A stretch of DNA of 64,000 nucleotides, taken from contig JAYKXP010000080.1 of assembly GCA_037176845.1 (NCBI GenBank), positions 124,001-188,000 on the forward strand, in the 5' to 3' direction. A program made the position numbers and the translations under genes. This document shows, piece by piece, positions 11,799-22,746 of this stretch. Every line of letters starts with the position of its first letter. Position 1 is the first letter of the stretch. The notes under the pieces are model-generated. The model was not told the DNA's origin, did no database searches, and saw only the letters and a list, made by a program, of their open reading frames with translations. This DNA is from Paramarasmius palmivorus. Its lineage: Eukaryota; Basidiomycota; Agaricomycetes; Agaricales; Marasmiaceae.

Positions 11799-12789
11799 GC
11801 GAAAGTATCTAAGCAACGTTTACTAAGCGAAAATTTGATGGACAGCTCCGATCAAACCTTCAAAGCTTCAAACTCCGTCCCTTTCCCTCGCATCTCCCCT
11901 CAGGATCCTGTTGATCCCTTCTGTGCTGTCCATCCCTACTCTAATATTTGTGCTGTCTGAGGATTATAGGTATGTGAATCATTGTATCTATATATTATGG
12001 GACAATTTTGCTGAAGGATTGCCATTTTGGGCAGCGATGATGACATTTTTGATGTCCGAGCAGCCCGAGAGACCGTCAACAGACTCAGTGACCTGTTCGA
12101 AAGTGGTACAGTATCAAGTGTGTGTTGAAGTGTTTCTTGGTCTGTTTGTGTTAGTTTAGTTTCTGTATTGCTGTACTAGCATCTGTGCTTTGCATGGTGT
12201 TGAATATTCCAAGATTGCATGTAGAATTTTCTCTGTATATGTAAGATAGAGGACTTTCGCAATCCACGTCATCACGTGCTTGCCTGCTGCTAAGTCCAAA
12301 AATTCAAAAACAATTCGACAACACCATATTCCCAAAATCTGGCTCCGAGGAAAATTCAAGGATACCTATTGGAAGGGACGCTCGGAGCCTGTTTTTCGAT
12401 TTTGTGTGCCATGGTTGTGTTTTTGCGCATTTCGAGAGCAGCAATGTCAGCGCTAAACTGACACAAGATGACGTGGATTGCGAAAGACGCACACCTATGA
12501 TAGATTTGACATTAAACAACTAATGGGACAGTATTAGTCAAACTGGATAATCCCTGGAGCTCACTGAAGTGATGCTATGAAATGCTCCAAGCTAAGTTGT
12601 GTGGATTGAGGGTGTTAGATGTATACTACCAGAGTCCATATTTCAATTTTCAACTCAGGGGAGATGGCAGGATGCTGCAGTGAACAATGAGCATTTTTTA
12701 GACAGGTGCTTACATGTTTGTACTTGGGAATTCACAGTTAGCTTGCTTTGATCGACTGTTGCCGAACTTTTGTCTACACAAAAATTTAA
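11799..12789. other. Intergenic, nothing recognised
   Basis: About 1 kb, AT-rich, short ORFs only, no motif identified. Confidence 0.45.
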
Positions 12790-13005
12790 TGCTCCTCACG
12801 GGGCGGTCAAGGGGGACCTCGCGCCGAAGGCGCGCAAGCGAAGCTTGTCTTCGAGTACAAGTTGGTCGAGGAGAACGGTCGCAGGTTCTATGCTAAGATG
12901 CACCAGGCCGAGATCTACGACCGCATGATCGAGCGCTTGGAGGCTGCAAAAGCTGCTCTTGGAGACGAAGCTGAAGTTGAACCCGTAGTTATTGATTCTG
13001 AATAG
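12790..13005 (+). pseudogene. Orphan ORF fragment without start codon
   Basis: A 72-codon open frame from just after an in-frame TAA (12787-12789) to TAG 13003-13005, with no Met before the middle. It is GC-richer than its surroundings. It encodes RGGQGGPRAEGAQAKL, then VFEYKLVEENGRRFYAKMHQ and a helical tail ending EVEPVVIDSE. It may be the last exon of a decayed gene or a captured fragment. The family is not recognised. Its first part overlaps the mini-hairpins at 12820-12861. Confidence 0.3.
12820..12861. repeat. Cluster of GAA-loop mini-hairpins
   Basis: CGCGCC-GAA-GGCGCG (12820-12834) is followed with no gap by CAAGC-GAA-GCTTG (12835-12847), and CTTGT...ACAAG (12844-12861) overlaps the latter. 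The arms are perfect. The core GCGAAGC is known as an exceptionally stable DNA mini-hairpin. Confidence 0.6.
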
Positions 13006-13198
13006 ACTGTTTTGTAGATGTTGTTGTAGTTCCGGCTTTGCTTCATTGGTTGCTTGTACCTATTACCGAGTACAATAGAATGACCAGACCGTCTGACATG
13101 CTGGAACAAAAATTCTGTGAGAACTATACGTTTGTGTAATCTTTGGAAAACATCTCTTACGATTCATTTGTTCACTCAGTTCCACGTCATCCTCTACC

Positions 13199-14336
13199 AT
13201 GGCTTCTGCAAACCAACCTACGGGCAATCAAGTGCTGGCAAACGACATCATGGTGGAGATATTGAAGAACTGTTTGCGGAAATGGGGACCACAGGGTCGG
13301 AGCGGGTTTTTGGTGTTCAATCGTGACATTTCCCGAGGGTGTGTAGTGGTTGAAAATACTGTCTTGATACGCACTGACGTTCTCCGGTAGAATATATCGC
13401 TCCTTCTATGAGACGGTCAGGCTTTCGAAGGCTAAAGCAGTCCGGGCATTGTGTCAAACAGTTCTATTTCAACCGCAACGTTTGCGAGATATCAAGACAC
13501 TATGGACAGCGGTCGGATTTGACAGGCCATCTTTCCCGGCTTTCCCAACCTCTAGTTATCCTGAGGGGTATTTGGCAATAGAGGAGGAAGGCGAAGACGC
13601 TATCGTGCGGAGCGAGGTTGCAGGACTGGCACATCTAATCGAAGCCTGTTCAGCTTTTGTGCAGTGCCTCACCATCGTGACGGATTGTCGGTTTTTGGTC
13701 CTGGAAGAAAGTTTTGGAAGGATCACACTGTCGCAGTTGACAGCTCTGGAAGTCCCAGCTTGGCTCTACCTTAAGTTGAGCCCAAGCCAGGTGCCAAATC
13801 TGTCCCGACTGCGGTTATCCGTGGATATGGACAATCCAAATAACTCCTTCCAATTCTTAGAGAGTCAAGATTTCCGTGGCTTTGGACAGCTGAGCCACCT
13901 CTACATCGCATATGGACACGTCTTAGGCCATGAAAACACGATCCAGGCGCATCTATTCGATATTCGGGTGGGACCGGAGATGCAAGTAGTCGGCTTAGAG
14001 TTCGACGAAGGCGAGGGGACAGCATTAGACATGGCTTCGATGCTGGATTACGTGGCACATCCCTGTATTGTGCTCGTCATGAATGAGGAGTGGGTAGAAA
14101 ATGAAGTGGATCGGTTGATTATTTCGCATGGAATGCCGGCGCCAGGAACAACCCAAGCAGTTCGAGTAGCGAGGTTAATGGATTTGATTCTAGGAATAGG
14201 AGTAGAGGAATGCGCCTGCGTGTGGAAACCAATTGAAGAGAAGGTAGCAGAGAGGTGGGCATGGTTCAAAGAACGTTACAATGATGACGAGCAAGCCGAG
14301 GTGTTAGAAGGGCCAGAACTATTTGTTATGGTGTAG
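13199..14336 (+). CDS. F-box-like hypothetical protein (agaric family)
   Basis: ATG 13199 (MASANQPTGNQVLANDIMVE) begins a region resembling an F-box-type start (NDIMVEILKNCL). An intron with GTGTGT...CGGTAG (~13335-13389) then joins GIYRSFYETVRLSKAKAVRA. The remaining ~300 residues hold LRR-like alternating hydrophobic segments (LTALEVPAWLYLKLSP, LSRLRLSVDMDNP) typical of the large basidiomycete F-box/LRR-like expansions, which act as substrate adaptors of SCF ubiquitin ligases. The F-box consensus is weak, so the assignment rests mainly on layout and style. It is followed by a second gene of the same general type on the same strand, 190 bp away. Confidence 0.5.
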
Positions 14337-14524
14337 AATAGAATACGACGTTGCTGTTTTGGGTTCGAAAATCGTGAAAAGAACGTTCATTGTTTTCTTC
14401 AGTGACAAGTGTGACCGCAATTCGTGACTCGTGAGTCAGCGGAGACCTACGAAGACTCACTCAGCAACTTGCTACCGGGACAGCAAAGACCAACACATAC
14501 CTCAGTTTGCTAGAGAGAGAACCC

Positions 14525-15982
14525 ATGGCTTCTGGAGAGATGGGATTGGAAAAAGGGTATGTCTCTGGATTCCCTGGCGCCCATCTTTTGTCGTACTGAG
14601 GATTTGTTTCGGCCAAAGTTCTGCAACAGGCTTGGGCGACCTCATGCCCGAAATAATCGACAACATTGTGGACGAAGTGGTTGGAGAGGTTACTTATGAT
14701 AGGGATACGGGGGTTATCGACCTATCGCAGGAGACTATGCAGGACTTGAACACGATGGCGCTGTTGGGGAAGGATTGGATCGTTAGGACACGATGGGTTC
14801 AAGCACGCTGTTTGCTGGGGGCCGAATCAGACCCGTCAATGTGGGAGGGGCTTAGAGAGGTGTTGAACGGCACAGTAACGTCTACCTTTGCCAACGTTGT
14901 CGAGTGTTTCTATCTCAACATGCCCGACGACGTCAACTGCCCTCAGGATGACCCACTCCCGCTCTGGCGCAAGGAAACGCCCCCACAATTCAGCAACTAC
15001 GAAAGGCGCCATTCACACCCCTACCTCCGTTTCCTGGACTCGACTTTAGACTCAGGAAAGACAGTGGGAGCAGTGATATACTCGAAAACACGGCATGTGT
15101 CACTGGTACCAGTGAGATATCCGGCGTTTTTACGAGTCCGTGAGCTGGTCGTTTTGACGCAGACCTTCGCCAATATTACATATCTGAAGCTCACTGAGTG
15201 GTCGGTGAAGGAATATCGCGAAGCTGTGAACTTTCTGCGAGCGTTCAAGTTTCTGGAAAAGGTAGATTTGGGGCAGCTTTATGTCGTGGACGACCTGGAG
15301 GAGGACGCTTGGCAACGACTGGAGGGGAAGACGAAGCCTCGCCTGAAGCATCTCCAAGAGGCGTGGATGTGGGATGTGGAGTCGCCTTATGGTATGCTTG
15401 CACTCCTTGAGGCTGGTTCGCCTTTTCCGTCTCTGCGCAATCTTTTCTGGCGCTTTGGGTCGTTATTTTTCGATCAGTTGGAGCAGAAGAATGCAGAGGG
15501 AGAGTGGCTGCGACCTGGTGCATGGACACGGTTATTCTCTATGTTTGAAGAGCTTGAGATGGCACATTTGGAGATGATTGAAGGCTATAGTGGTGAACCT
15601 CCTATTTTGCCATAAGAGAATACAGCTGATGCCACATACAGATACTTGGGATTTGATCTTCCTGGACAAGGCGTGCAAGAAGCTAATCAAGCTGTCAGCC
15701 TTCTTCCCGGGCGACATTGATGCGAGCGATTTCCTGGTGCACAATCTTCCCAAAGACCATCTGCTGTATCTGAACGTGTCCCGGCTACACTCGGCGAGCA
15801 AAGTGAGGGAAATCGACATGATACTGTCAGGGTTTCCAAAGTTGTTGAAGGTGAATAACGTCATCTTCAGTGCTGAGGAGGTCGAGGAGACCACCAAGGA
15901 GATGACACGGCAGATGCCTCGGTGTCATACCCAGAAGATGTTGAATGTACGGGTTGCAAAGGTAACGGAGGAGGACGATTGA
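14525..15982 (+). CDS. F-box-like hypothetical protein, second of a tandem pair
   Basis: Start chosen at ATG 14525 (MASGEMGLEK), joined by an intron GTATGT...CCAAAG (~14557-14621) to SATGLGDLMPEIIDNIVDEV, an F-box-like helix. The long exon includes LLGKDWIVRTRWVQAR and several LRR-like stretches (FANITYLKLTEWSVKEYREA, LEKVDLGQLYVVDD). The frame meets a stop at 15615 unless an intron from ~15591 to ~15642 (GTGAAC...ATACAG) is removed. Removing it continues into DTWDLIFLDKACKKLIKL and ends KVTEEDD at 15982. An upstream in-frame Met at 14431 exists but is less likely. Function unknown; possible SCF adaptor. Confidence 0.5.
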
Positions 15983-16089
15983 TTTGGGGACTTGGGAGAG
16001 GTTTGTACACGTTGTAAATCTATATTGATATTGAGATTCTTGGTTCCAATAACGAAGTTTACTCAGAGAGCAGCTCCGGGAGGTAGAAT

Positions 16090-17030
16090 ATCCATACCTT
16101 GTATCGAAACTCGAATCTTCGTACCTCACACCGCAGAATTGTCATACCTCCTCACATTCCTCCGTACCGCCGTTCTTCCATAACATGGTCTAAAAATTCC
16201 AGGTCAGCATGTTCATCTGGAAGCCAGAAACATCGTACCTTGCACCGCAGAATCCCCGTACCTCCTCACATGCCTTCGTACCAGCGTTCCCCAACGAAAT
16301 GGTCTACAAATTCCAGGTGAGGATGTTGATCTGGAAGCCGGAATCGTCGTTCCTTGCACCACGGAATCCCTGTACCTCCTCACATGCCTTCGTACCAGCG
16401 TTCCTCCGCACGGTGGTCTAGAGATTCTTTCTGAGCATGTTGACACGGGAGCTGGAATCTTCGTACCTCGCCCGACAGAATCCCCGTACTTCCTTACATC
16501 CCTTCGTACCAGCGTTCCCCAACGAAATGGTCTACAAATTCCAGGTGAGGATGTTGATCTGGAAGCCGGAATCGTCGTTCCTTGCACCACGGAATCCCTG
16601 TACCTCCTCACATGCCTTCGTACCAGCGTTCCTCCGCACGGTGGTCTATAGATTCTTTCTGAGCATGTTGACACGGGAGCTGGAATCTTCATACCTCGCC
16701 CGACAGAATCCCCGTACCTCCTTACATCCCTTCGTACCAGCGTTCCTCCGCACGGTGGTCTACATATTCCTTGTGAGCATGTTGACACGGGAGCTGGAAT
16801 ATTTGTACCTCGCCTGATAGAATCCCCGTACCTCCTTACATCCCTTCATACTAGTGTTCCTCCACACGGTGGTCTACAGATTCCTTGTGAGCATGTTGAC
16901 ACGGGAGCTGGAATCTTCATACCTCGCCCGACAGAATCCCCGTACCTCCTTACATCCCTTCGTACCAGCGTTCCTTAGCGAGATGGTCTGCAGATTCCGG
17001 CTGAGCTAGGTGGTTTTGCATGCGGAATCG
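16090..17030. repeat. Second minisatellite, 114-bp period with 228-bp alternation
   Basis: The landmark GAGCATGTTGACACGGGAGC falls near 16433, 16661, 16775 and 16889. In the earlier units it alternates with a variant GAGGATGTTGATCTGGAAGC near 16319 and 16547, so spacing is 114 with an A-B higher-order pattern. Units contain GAATC(T/G)TCGT and TTCGTACCAGCGTTCC. Frames stay open because 114 is divisible by three; I do not call these ORFs genes. Confidence 0.9.
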
Positions 17031-17441
17031 TTATTCCTGTTGATTAACGAAGTGACAAGGTATCACTGTACCTCATACTCAGAGTCAAGATGGCGGGTCA
17101 TAAGATCAGGATGTACTTAATTAGGAAACACGGCAGGCGCGAGGGTTTACTATGTACATGCGTGAGGGTTTACTAGGGTTAGGCGCGTGGGTATTTTAGG
17201 TCATTGATCTCAACGGGTATCCGGATTTGACGCGCTACATACTTACATGATGCCAAGAAATACCTCTTGCCACTCACCATCATCATTTACTTCGCTTTGT
17301 TCTCTTCGTCCTCTGCGGAGATACAAGTATTACGCAGTTTCAAAACCATCAGCAATAGCCAGTGTGCCGTGGTCACAGGTAAGAATTAGACATGTGAAGA
17401 CCAGGCTTCTTGCCCATCTCATTCTTTTTTCCTCTAGCCAA

Positions 17442-19061
17442 ATGCAGGCTCAAATACCTCCCGAGACTTCATATCGCCCAGACAATGTCACGGACCACAT
17501 CTTCGAGGAATTCTGTCAACAAAGCACGGAGTCCTTGGTCCATTTCGTCTTGGATCACTATAAACGTCTTCGGGAAGGGGCAGGTGCTGTCACGACACAC
17601 GATAAAGCAGAAATGGACTTCAAGCTCAGATTGGTCGTTATTATATTGGAAGCAAGGCGGTTGAAACTTCGACAGTTGGTCTGGGAGCTGCCCCCAGAGG
17701 TACTCAGCATCATCTTCACCTTCGTCTGTCACGGGGCAGACGATGTGTATCCCACAACATTGCCGCGCGTGTTTAGACTATCTTTCGTCTGCAAAAGGTG
17801 GCACACCATCGTGGTGTCAATGCCGTCCTTGTGGTCGTCACTGTCCATTTCTTTCGGTACATGGAAGTCAGACCTCGAACGTCTGGAAAGGATTGTGTCA
17901 ACGTTTCTAGCACGCTCGAAATCGTCCCCTCTCTCGCTAAAGTTAAACGTTATGGGTGGTGGAGAGGGACCCCTGAAGACCAAAGCTTCTAAAACATGTA
18001 TCGCAATCCTGCGTTCTCTTGTGCGACATTCAGACCGCTGGCAAAGGCTGGAATTCAGGGTATCTCAATACGGTCTTCGACATCCTGTTTTACAACCCAT
18101 CATTGGACGCATGCCGATTCTCAGGGAGCTACGTCTCACAGGCGTTGATGAACCCGACTTGTTCAAGGAAAGCATCTCTCCTTGTGACTCCCGCGCTCTC
18201 TTCAGTGCATGCCCGTCTTTGACCCATGTACTGATTAACGGTTGGATATTGGAAAGCGAACTGGATCTTCCTTGGTCGCAAATTCGGACGCTGGAGTTGC
18301 AGGTGATATACTGCCTGCCTGAGCTGACTGCGGTGTTAGCATTGTGTCCAAGGGTAGAGAAGCTCCGCCTGAACGACGTAGCTGTCTTTGAAGAACCGGA
18401 AGATGATCTCGTCGATCCTGTATCCCCAATACCCAGCATCAAACACCTATCCACTGTGTTATCCGATGATGCGGGCCATACATTCTACTATCTCAACCTC
18501 CCCGAGCTCCGGTCTTTACGGCTGGAAGGTTTCTGGAGTGGCCAAACGTGGAACACGAAGGATATCCATATCGATTCGTTCTTAGAACGGTCCTCTTGCA
18601 CGATCATTTCTCTTTCCCTGATAACCTGCCCACTTTCTGATCGGGAGACTATATCCTTGTTACAAACGATCCCCTCTCTAGAGTATCTTAGGGTCGAGGA
18701 GCAACAATGGATGTGGTCTCGCACTGATCCGAAACATAGAGTCGTCACCACATTCTTTTGGAAATCGCTAGTAGCTGACGTTGCGACTACTTCGTCCTGC
18801 ATCGTTCCGAGCCTCAAGGAGTTGACTCTGACATTCCATGGAGGTGACTTGGACGAGAATGCTCTCCTGGACGCCCTTATGCATAGGTCAAATCCTAACG
18901 CGGGTGGCGTCGTAGCTTGTCTAAACAGGATTGGGCTGGAAATCGCCGGAGAGACACCCACGGAAAAGATGAAGGAGAGTTTGGTTGGCATCGAGAAGGA
19001 TTTCAAGTTGAAAGGTTCTACGTTTTCTGTGAAGTACTCTTCCAATCCCAATGCTTGTTGA
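17442..19061 (+). CDS. F-box protein with LRR-like C-terminus
   Basis: Intronless from ATG 17442 (MQAQIPPETSYRPDN), about 539 residues. After a helical N-terminus comes the F-box region LPPEVLSIIFTFVC ... RLSFVCKRWHTIVVSMPSLW, the standard agaric F-box arrangement. The rest is a series of irregular leucine-rich segments (MPILRELRLTG, LPWSQIRTLELQVIYC, CPRVEKLRLND, VPSLKELTLTFHG). Such proteins are predicted SCF ubiquitin-ligase substrate adaptors. The frame is open back to a Met at 17247, but TTTTCCTCTAG just before 17442 could be a splice acceptor, so a short 5' exon is possible. The gene at 45108-46698 is a collinear paralogue. Convergent with the TMEM135-like gene. Confidence 0.8.
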   Translation: MQAQIPPETSYRPDNVTDHIFEEFCQQSTESLVHFVLDHYKRLREGAGAVTTHDKAEMDFKLRLVVIILEARRLKLRQLVWELPPEVLSIIFTFVCHGADDVYPTTLPRVFRLSFVCKRWHTIVVSMPSLWSSLSISFGTWKSDLERLERIVSTFLARSKSSPLSLKLNVMGGGEGPLKTKASKTCIAILRSLVRHSDRWQRLEFRVSQYGLRHPVLQPIIGRMPILRELRLTGVDEPDLFKESISPCDSRALFSACPSLTHVLINGWILESELDLPWSQIRTLELQVIYCLPELTAVLALCPRVEKLRLNDVAVFEEPEDDLVDPVSPIPSIKHLSTVLSDDAGHTFYYLNLPELRSLRLEGFWSGQTWNTKDIHIDSFLERSSCTIISLSLITCPLSDRETISLLQTIPSLEYLRVEEQQWMWSRTDPKHRVVTTFFWKSLVADVATTSSCIVPSLKELTLTFHGGDLDENALLDALMHRSNPNAGGVVACLNRIGLEIAGETPTEKMKESLVGIEKDFKLKGSTFSVKYSSNPNAC

Positions 19062-19336
19062 TGGTTCCCTGGGCCTTTGGACACGGAGCTGCACGGTTCT
19101 GTTTGCACTTGTAGTTCTATCTTGAAAATCATGTACATACCTATATCTTGCTACCACCGAATACAATCGACGGCTGAAGTCTGTTCCTACCATCGTATGG
19201 CGGATACGATGGCGGACTGTGAGATCCATCGCAGCAGCGGCCGAGCACGTTCCCGTACTTACAATCACCAGAATTGATGTACATCTCGTTCCGTCCACAA
19301 CTTGTCAGTATCATACAAATCCGCCTCTACATCATC

Positions 19337-21823
19337 TTAATTAGGTCCAATAAACTGGTACAATATTCTTCTCACTAGACCCGATAAATGTTGCGGGTCA
19401 TTCTGGTAAGTACTCTGCATCAATTACTCGTGTTAGCGCCGAATTCCTCATCAAGCAGGCTAAAGAAAGACGTTACACACCATAACCATTCCCATTCCAA
19501 CAGCTGCCAAAGCTGCCTCTCCCGCCATCTTACCGTTCCTTCCGCCTCTAATCCCAGTTTTTCCCGTAGCTATCAACCATGCGCTCTCCAACCCTTTTGG
19601 CAGCACATACATTGCCAATTCGGCACGACGTCTCTTTTCCTCTATGAATAGTGATAGGCCTGAGAGGAAGCCAGGAAGCCAGAATGACCACTTTGATGTG
19701 AGTACAAAGTCGATGAGCCACTTGGGTATGCGATGAACTGGTGAAGTGGGTGAGAGACGAGTATAAATGTACTCGTGAAGGGAGTGATTGAAGCAGTTGA
19801 GTGCTATATGAATATTGAGATGAAAGTATGAAGCTGAGTCGAAAGAAGACATACACTGATAGATAATGACAAACACGCCCAAAAAGGCGCTACTCCTCAT
19901 GGTACCCACAGCCGACCTGCTAAGAACTTTCAAGGGGTTCTCTTTGAACATCCTCCACTTGAAGAGCATGGGTGGTATGAAATGCAGTGCACCGTAAATG
20001 GGTAGCATCCATCTGAAAACCTGGAAGAAACGTATGGGTGGTACTTCAAGGCAGGAGGATTCGGCTGGGTGAATAGCTGGGCAAGGGCCATATGGCGGAA
20101 TGTATGATGAGGGTGAGGGATTTGCGAGAGTGGATTTGAGGGCAAGAAGTTTGGCGGCGTTCTCGGGTGTGAGTTCCTGATGCAGGGAAGTTGGTTGAAA
20201 TGCCTATGCGAACAGAAAGATGGAGACCTACCGGCATTTGTAGAACATCTTCGAAGTCTTTCATGTTGAAGGTACCGTTTCTGACCGACGTATAGTTCAG
20301 TCGAAGGCCAGGTTCAGGTACCTTTGACGCGTTCGAGACCCTGTGTGGTATTGAATGTTATGGAATTTAGTGTTATATTGAGTGACGCACCATTGAGCAT
20401 AGGATCTGGGTAGCGTATCTGGCCTAAGTAACCATGCGTAGAGAATTTGACCGCACCTAGATGAACTGTCAGTAACGACACACGTACGAAGCACTTGAAT
20501 GGCATACACAAGAGAAAACACAAGGACGTCTCCATGCGGAATGTGGATATTCCTCTTAGTAGTATATGAATTGTACGATCCTTGCAGACCTCTAATGAGA
20601 AGTTAGCGAGAGTCAGCGCATTCAGGAAGGAACATACCGAACGAAGAGTTGCTGTGCAATGGTAACCCTTCGGCCTCTCTTCTCAAATAAGATTGCCAAT
20701 CCGCCGGCAATAGCGCCAGCTAAAGCTGCGTGCCATTTCTTGGCTTTCTTTCGCACCAGAATTCTCTGTGCTTGAGTGGATAGCGACAGTCGCTCACTTC
20801 GTTTAGGGCGTTGCGGCCGTTTCATCTGGACACTTATTAGTGATGAAACGCGTCAACGCAAGCTAACAGACCTGTATAGGACCACCAGGCGTTGGTGGCA
20901 CAGGGACGTCAAAAACGGTCGTGGGTAACGAGTCATCGGTGTCTTCCTGGGCGTCGTCAAGGAATGCGGAGTTGTATTCTCTCTGAGGACGAATCGAAGG
21001 AATGTAGAGAGGAAGGGCGTTTAGGAGAAACTTGTAAATCGAAACAAAGGATCCTGTGGGGTGTCAGGCTTGAGTTCGCTTGAAATTTTGGAACACACGG
21101 ACTCACCAAGCATTGCAGCGAATCTCCATGTGTCTATACCGAAGATGGCGCGTCTAATAAGTGCAAAACGATACTTTCTAACCAAAAAAAACTCATTAAT
21201 GTATGGCTCGGTGAATATGGCCTGACACGTACCTTGGAACAGATCGTATTCTGATCAATGCTAGCACTATATTGAAGCATGCTCGTATACTGAAAGCTAG
21301 AGATGCAGCACCTGCAGAATGTCAACGAATCAGATTCATGAAACTGAATATCAACATTCATGAGAAACTGACGGAGCCCGCCCTTTGCCGCCCATCGCAA
21401 GCACTCCTCTCCATCCGCAAGTTCGACCACAGGTTCGCCTCTATCTCTCCAAACCATCTTCCTTGCTTCCTTCCAGGTTTCTTTCCTATTGGCCAAGACA
21501 TATCTCAGCCGCTCCTGCGAGTTTGCGAGCGCAACCAGGTTCTCGAAAGAAGCCATAGCCCGTTTCACCGACACATTAGTATTTGGGTCGAAATGAACAG
21601 TTGAACGAGGTGTCGGAGCTGACGATGGCGTTTCGTCTCGCGAGTCGGGAATGTCTGGTATTGTCGGAATGGGCGAATCGACTTCTAGGGGAGTTTGGAT
21701 TCCACTGGGAGGTGCTGTCGTGAAAGGTGTCGAATTGTCAGCTAGAACAGGTGCTGTCACCGGTGTTATTGGGGAGTTTGTGGGCGAAATTGAGGGCCCA
21801 GAGGATGGGTCCGACAGCGACAT
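19337..21823 (-). CDS. TMEM135-like multi-span membrane protein
   Basis: About ten small exons. Exon 1 (ATG 21823, MSLSDPSSGPSISPTNSPIT) is a Ser/Pro/Thr-rich cytosolic stretch followed by FENLVALANSQERLRYVLAN. Later exons give LAGAIAGGLAILFEKRGRR and VTIAQQLFVR, GQILYAWLLRPDTLPRSYAQ, LPIYGALHFIPPMLFKWRMF, RSSAFLGVFVIIYQC, GFLSGLSLFIEEKRRRAELA and YVLPKGLESAW. These are the hallmarks of fungal TMEM135-type proteins (Tim17/22-like membrane proteins linked in animals to peroxisomes and mitochondria). The true end is not at the stop seen at 19460: an intron GTGTGT...ATGCAG leads to STYQNDPQHLSGLVRRILYQ and stop at 19337. Exon 1 and the promoter lie inside the 1-kb duplication. The exact cellular role is unknown. 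Confidence 0.8.
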
Positions 21824-22392
21824 TGCTGGCTCCTCGTTTCTCTGGGGAAGAAAATGGAATTTTGGGGAGATGAGCTCAGCTGAGTGCGGAGAAAAAAGGT
21901 CGCGGCGATAAAATTGCAAAAGCCACCCGGTTACCGGTGCTCGGCAATAATCAGATGCCTCTTGCTCTTGCTTCTCTTCTTCGTTCTACATCATCGGTGA
22001 GTGTTAAATTCTGTTGAGAAAAATACCTCTAAGGTCGATTGATCTTTTAGCTGAACCCTAACATGCGCTGGATAACGTCGCCCAAATAACTCGGAGACCT
22101 TAGAGACCACAGTAAAGTCAACGTTAACGCTCAGCTCAGTGCATGCTTGTCACGACTCACGCCTATATCCTAATCAAGCCCAGTCGGTGATGTTTTATAG
22201 GACTTGTAATCCGGACGCGGCTCATTTCATCCTTCCCGGATTGTTATACTGCCAGTTATTCTCAGAATTCCGAAGACCCCGAATCCTAATGGTTTCAAGA
22301 GCGCGCGGCGAAGAGTTCTCGAGATACTTTTCAATGGTTGCTTCCGCAGCAACACCATCGCCTATGACTCTGTGTCTGGTGATTAAGGTGTA
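21378..22392. repeat. Direct repeat copy 1 (~1.0 kb), partner at 27383-28397
   Basis: Aligned by eye to 27383-28397 with a constant offset of 6005 and no gaps. I saw one substitution (C vs G at 21401/27406) before the copies diverge after 22380. It contains most of exon 1 and the 5' flank of the TMEM135-like gene, plus an abortive divergent ORF start at 21955 followed by GTGAGT. Confidence 0.95.
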
Positions 22393-22746
22393 GGCTAGTA
22401 GTTTTACTGTGACCTCGGATACGTACTCTCATGCAGTTGACAGTTCTACTTTGGACCTAGTATTATATACGGACTTTGATTTTGGTCCACTTTGAGGTAA
22501 CAATTTAAACATTTGAATGAATGGTTTCTCTTTGTATCGTGTAGCTTGAGTCAGCCTCCGGTGTTGGTTTCTGCTACAGGTTGTAAAAATCAGTCGTACC
22601 GAAGTCGATTAACACCCCTTCCCAATACCAGTGACCACTCCCAACCATTGCCCTCAGATTGGCTTGGCCCGGTGCAGCTGATCTTATCCCAAGCACAGAC
22701 ATCGCCTTACTGTAGGTTGTGGTGTGCGTTAGTCGATTTAACAGAT

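Noticed and set aside
16213..16817. Long ORFs on both strands in the right array
   Set aside because: Same artefact of a 114-bp period; opposite-strand frames are equally open.
19460..20008. Stop at 19460 as the end of the TMEM135-like protein
   Set aside because: Splicing GTGTGT...ATGCAG restores the typical C-terminal ...YQFIGPN end at 19337.
21651..21911. 86-codon + strand ORF present identically in both direct-repeat copies
   Set aside because: It is the antisense shadow of TMEM135-like exon 1; identity simply reflects the duplication.
22139..22393. + strand ORF shared by both repeats (also 28144-28446) as a gene
   Set aside because: No conserved motif and no upstream exons; probably flank of the duplicated promoter.
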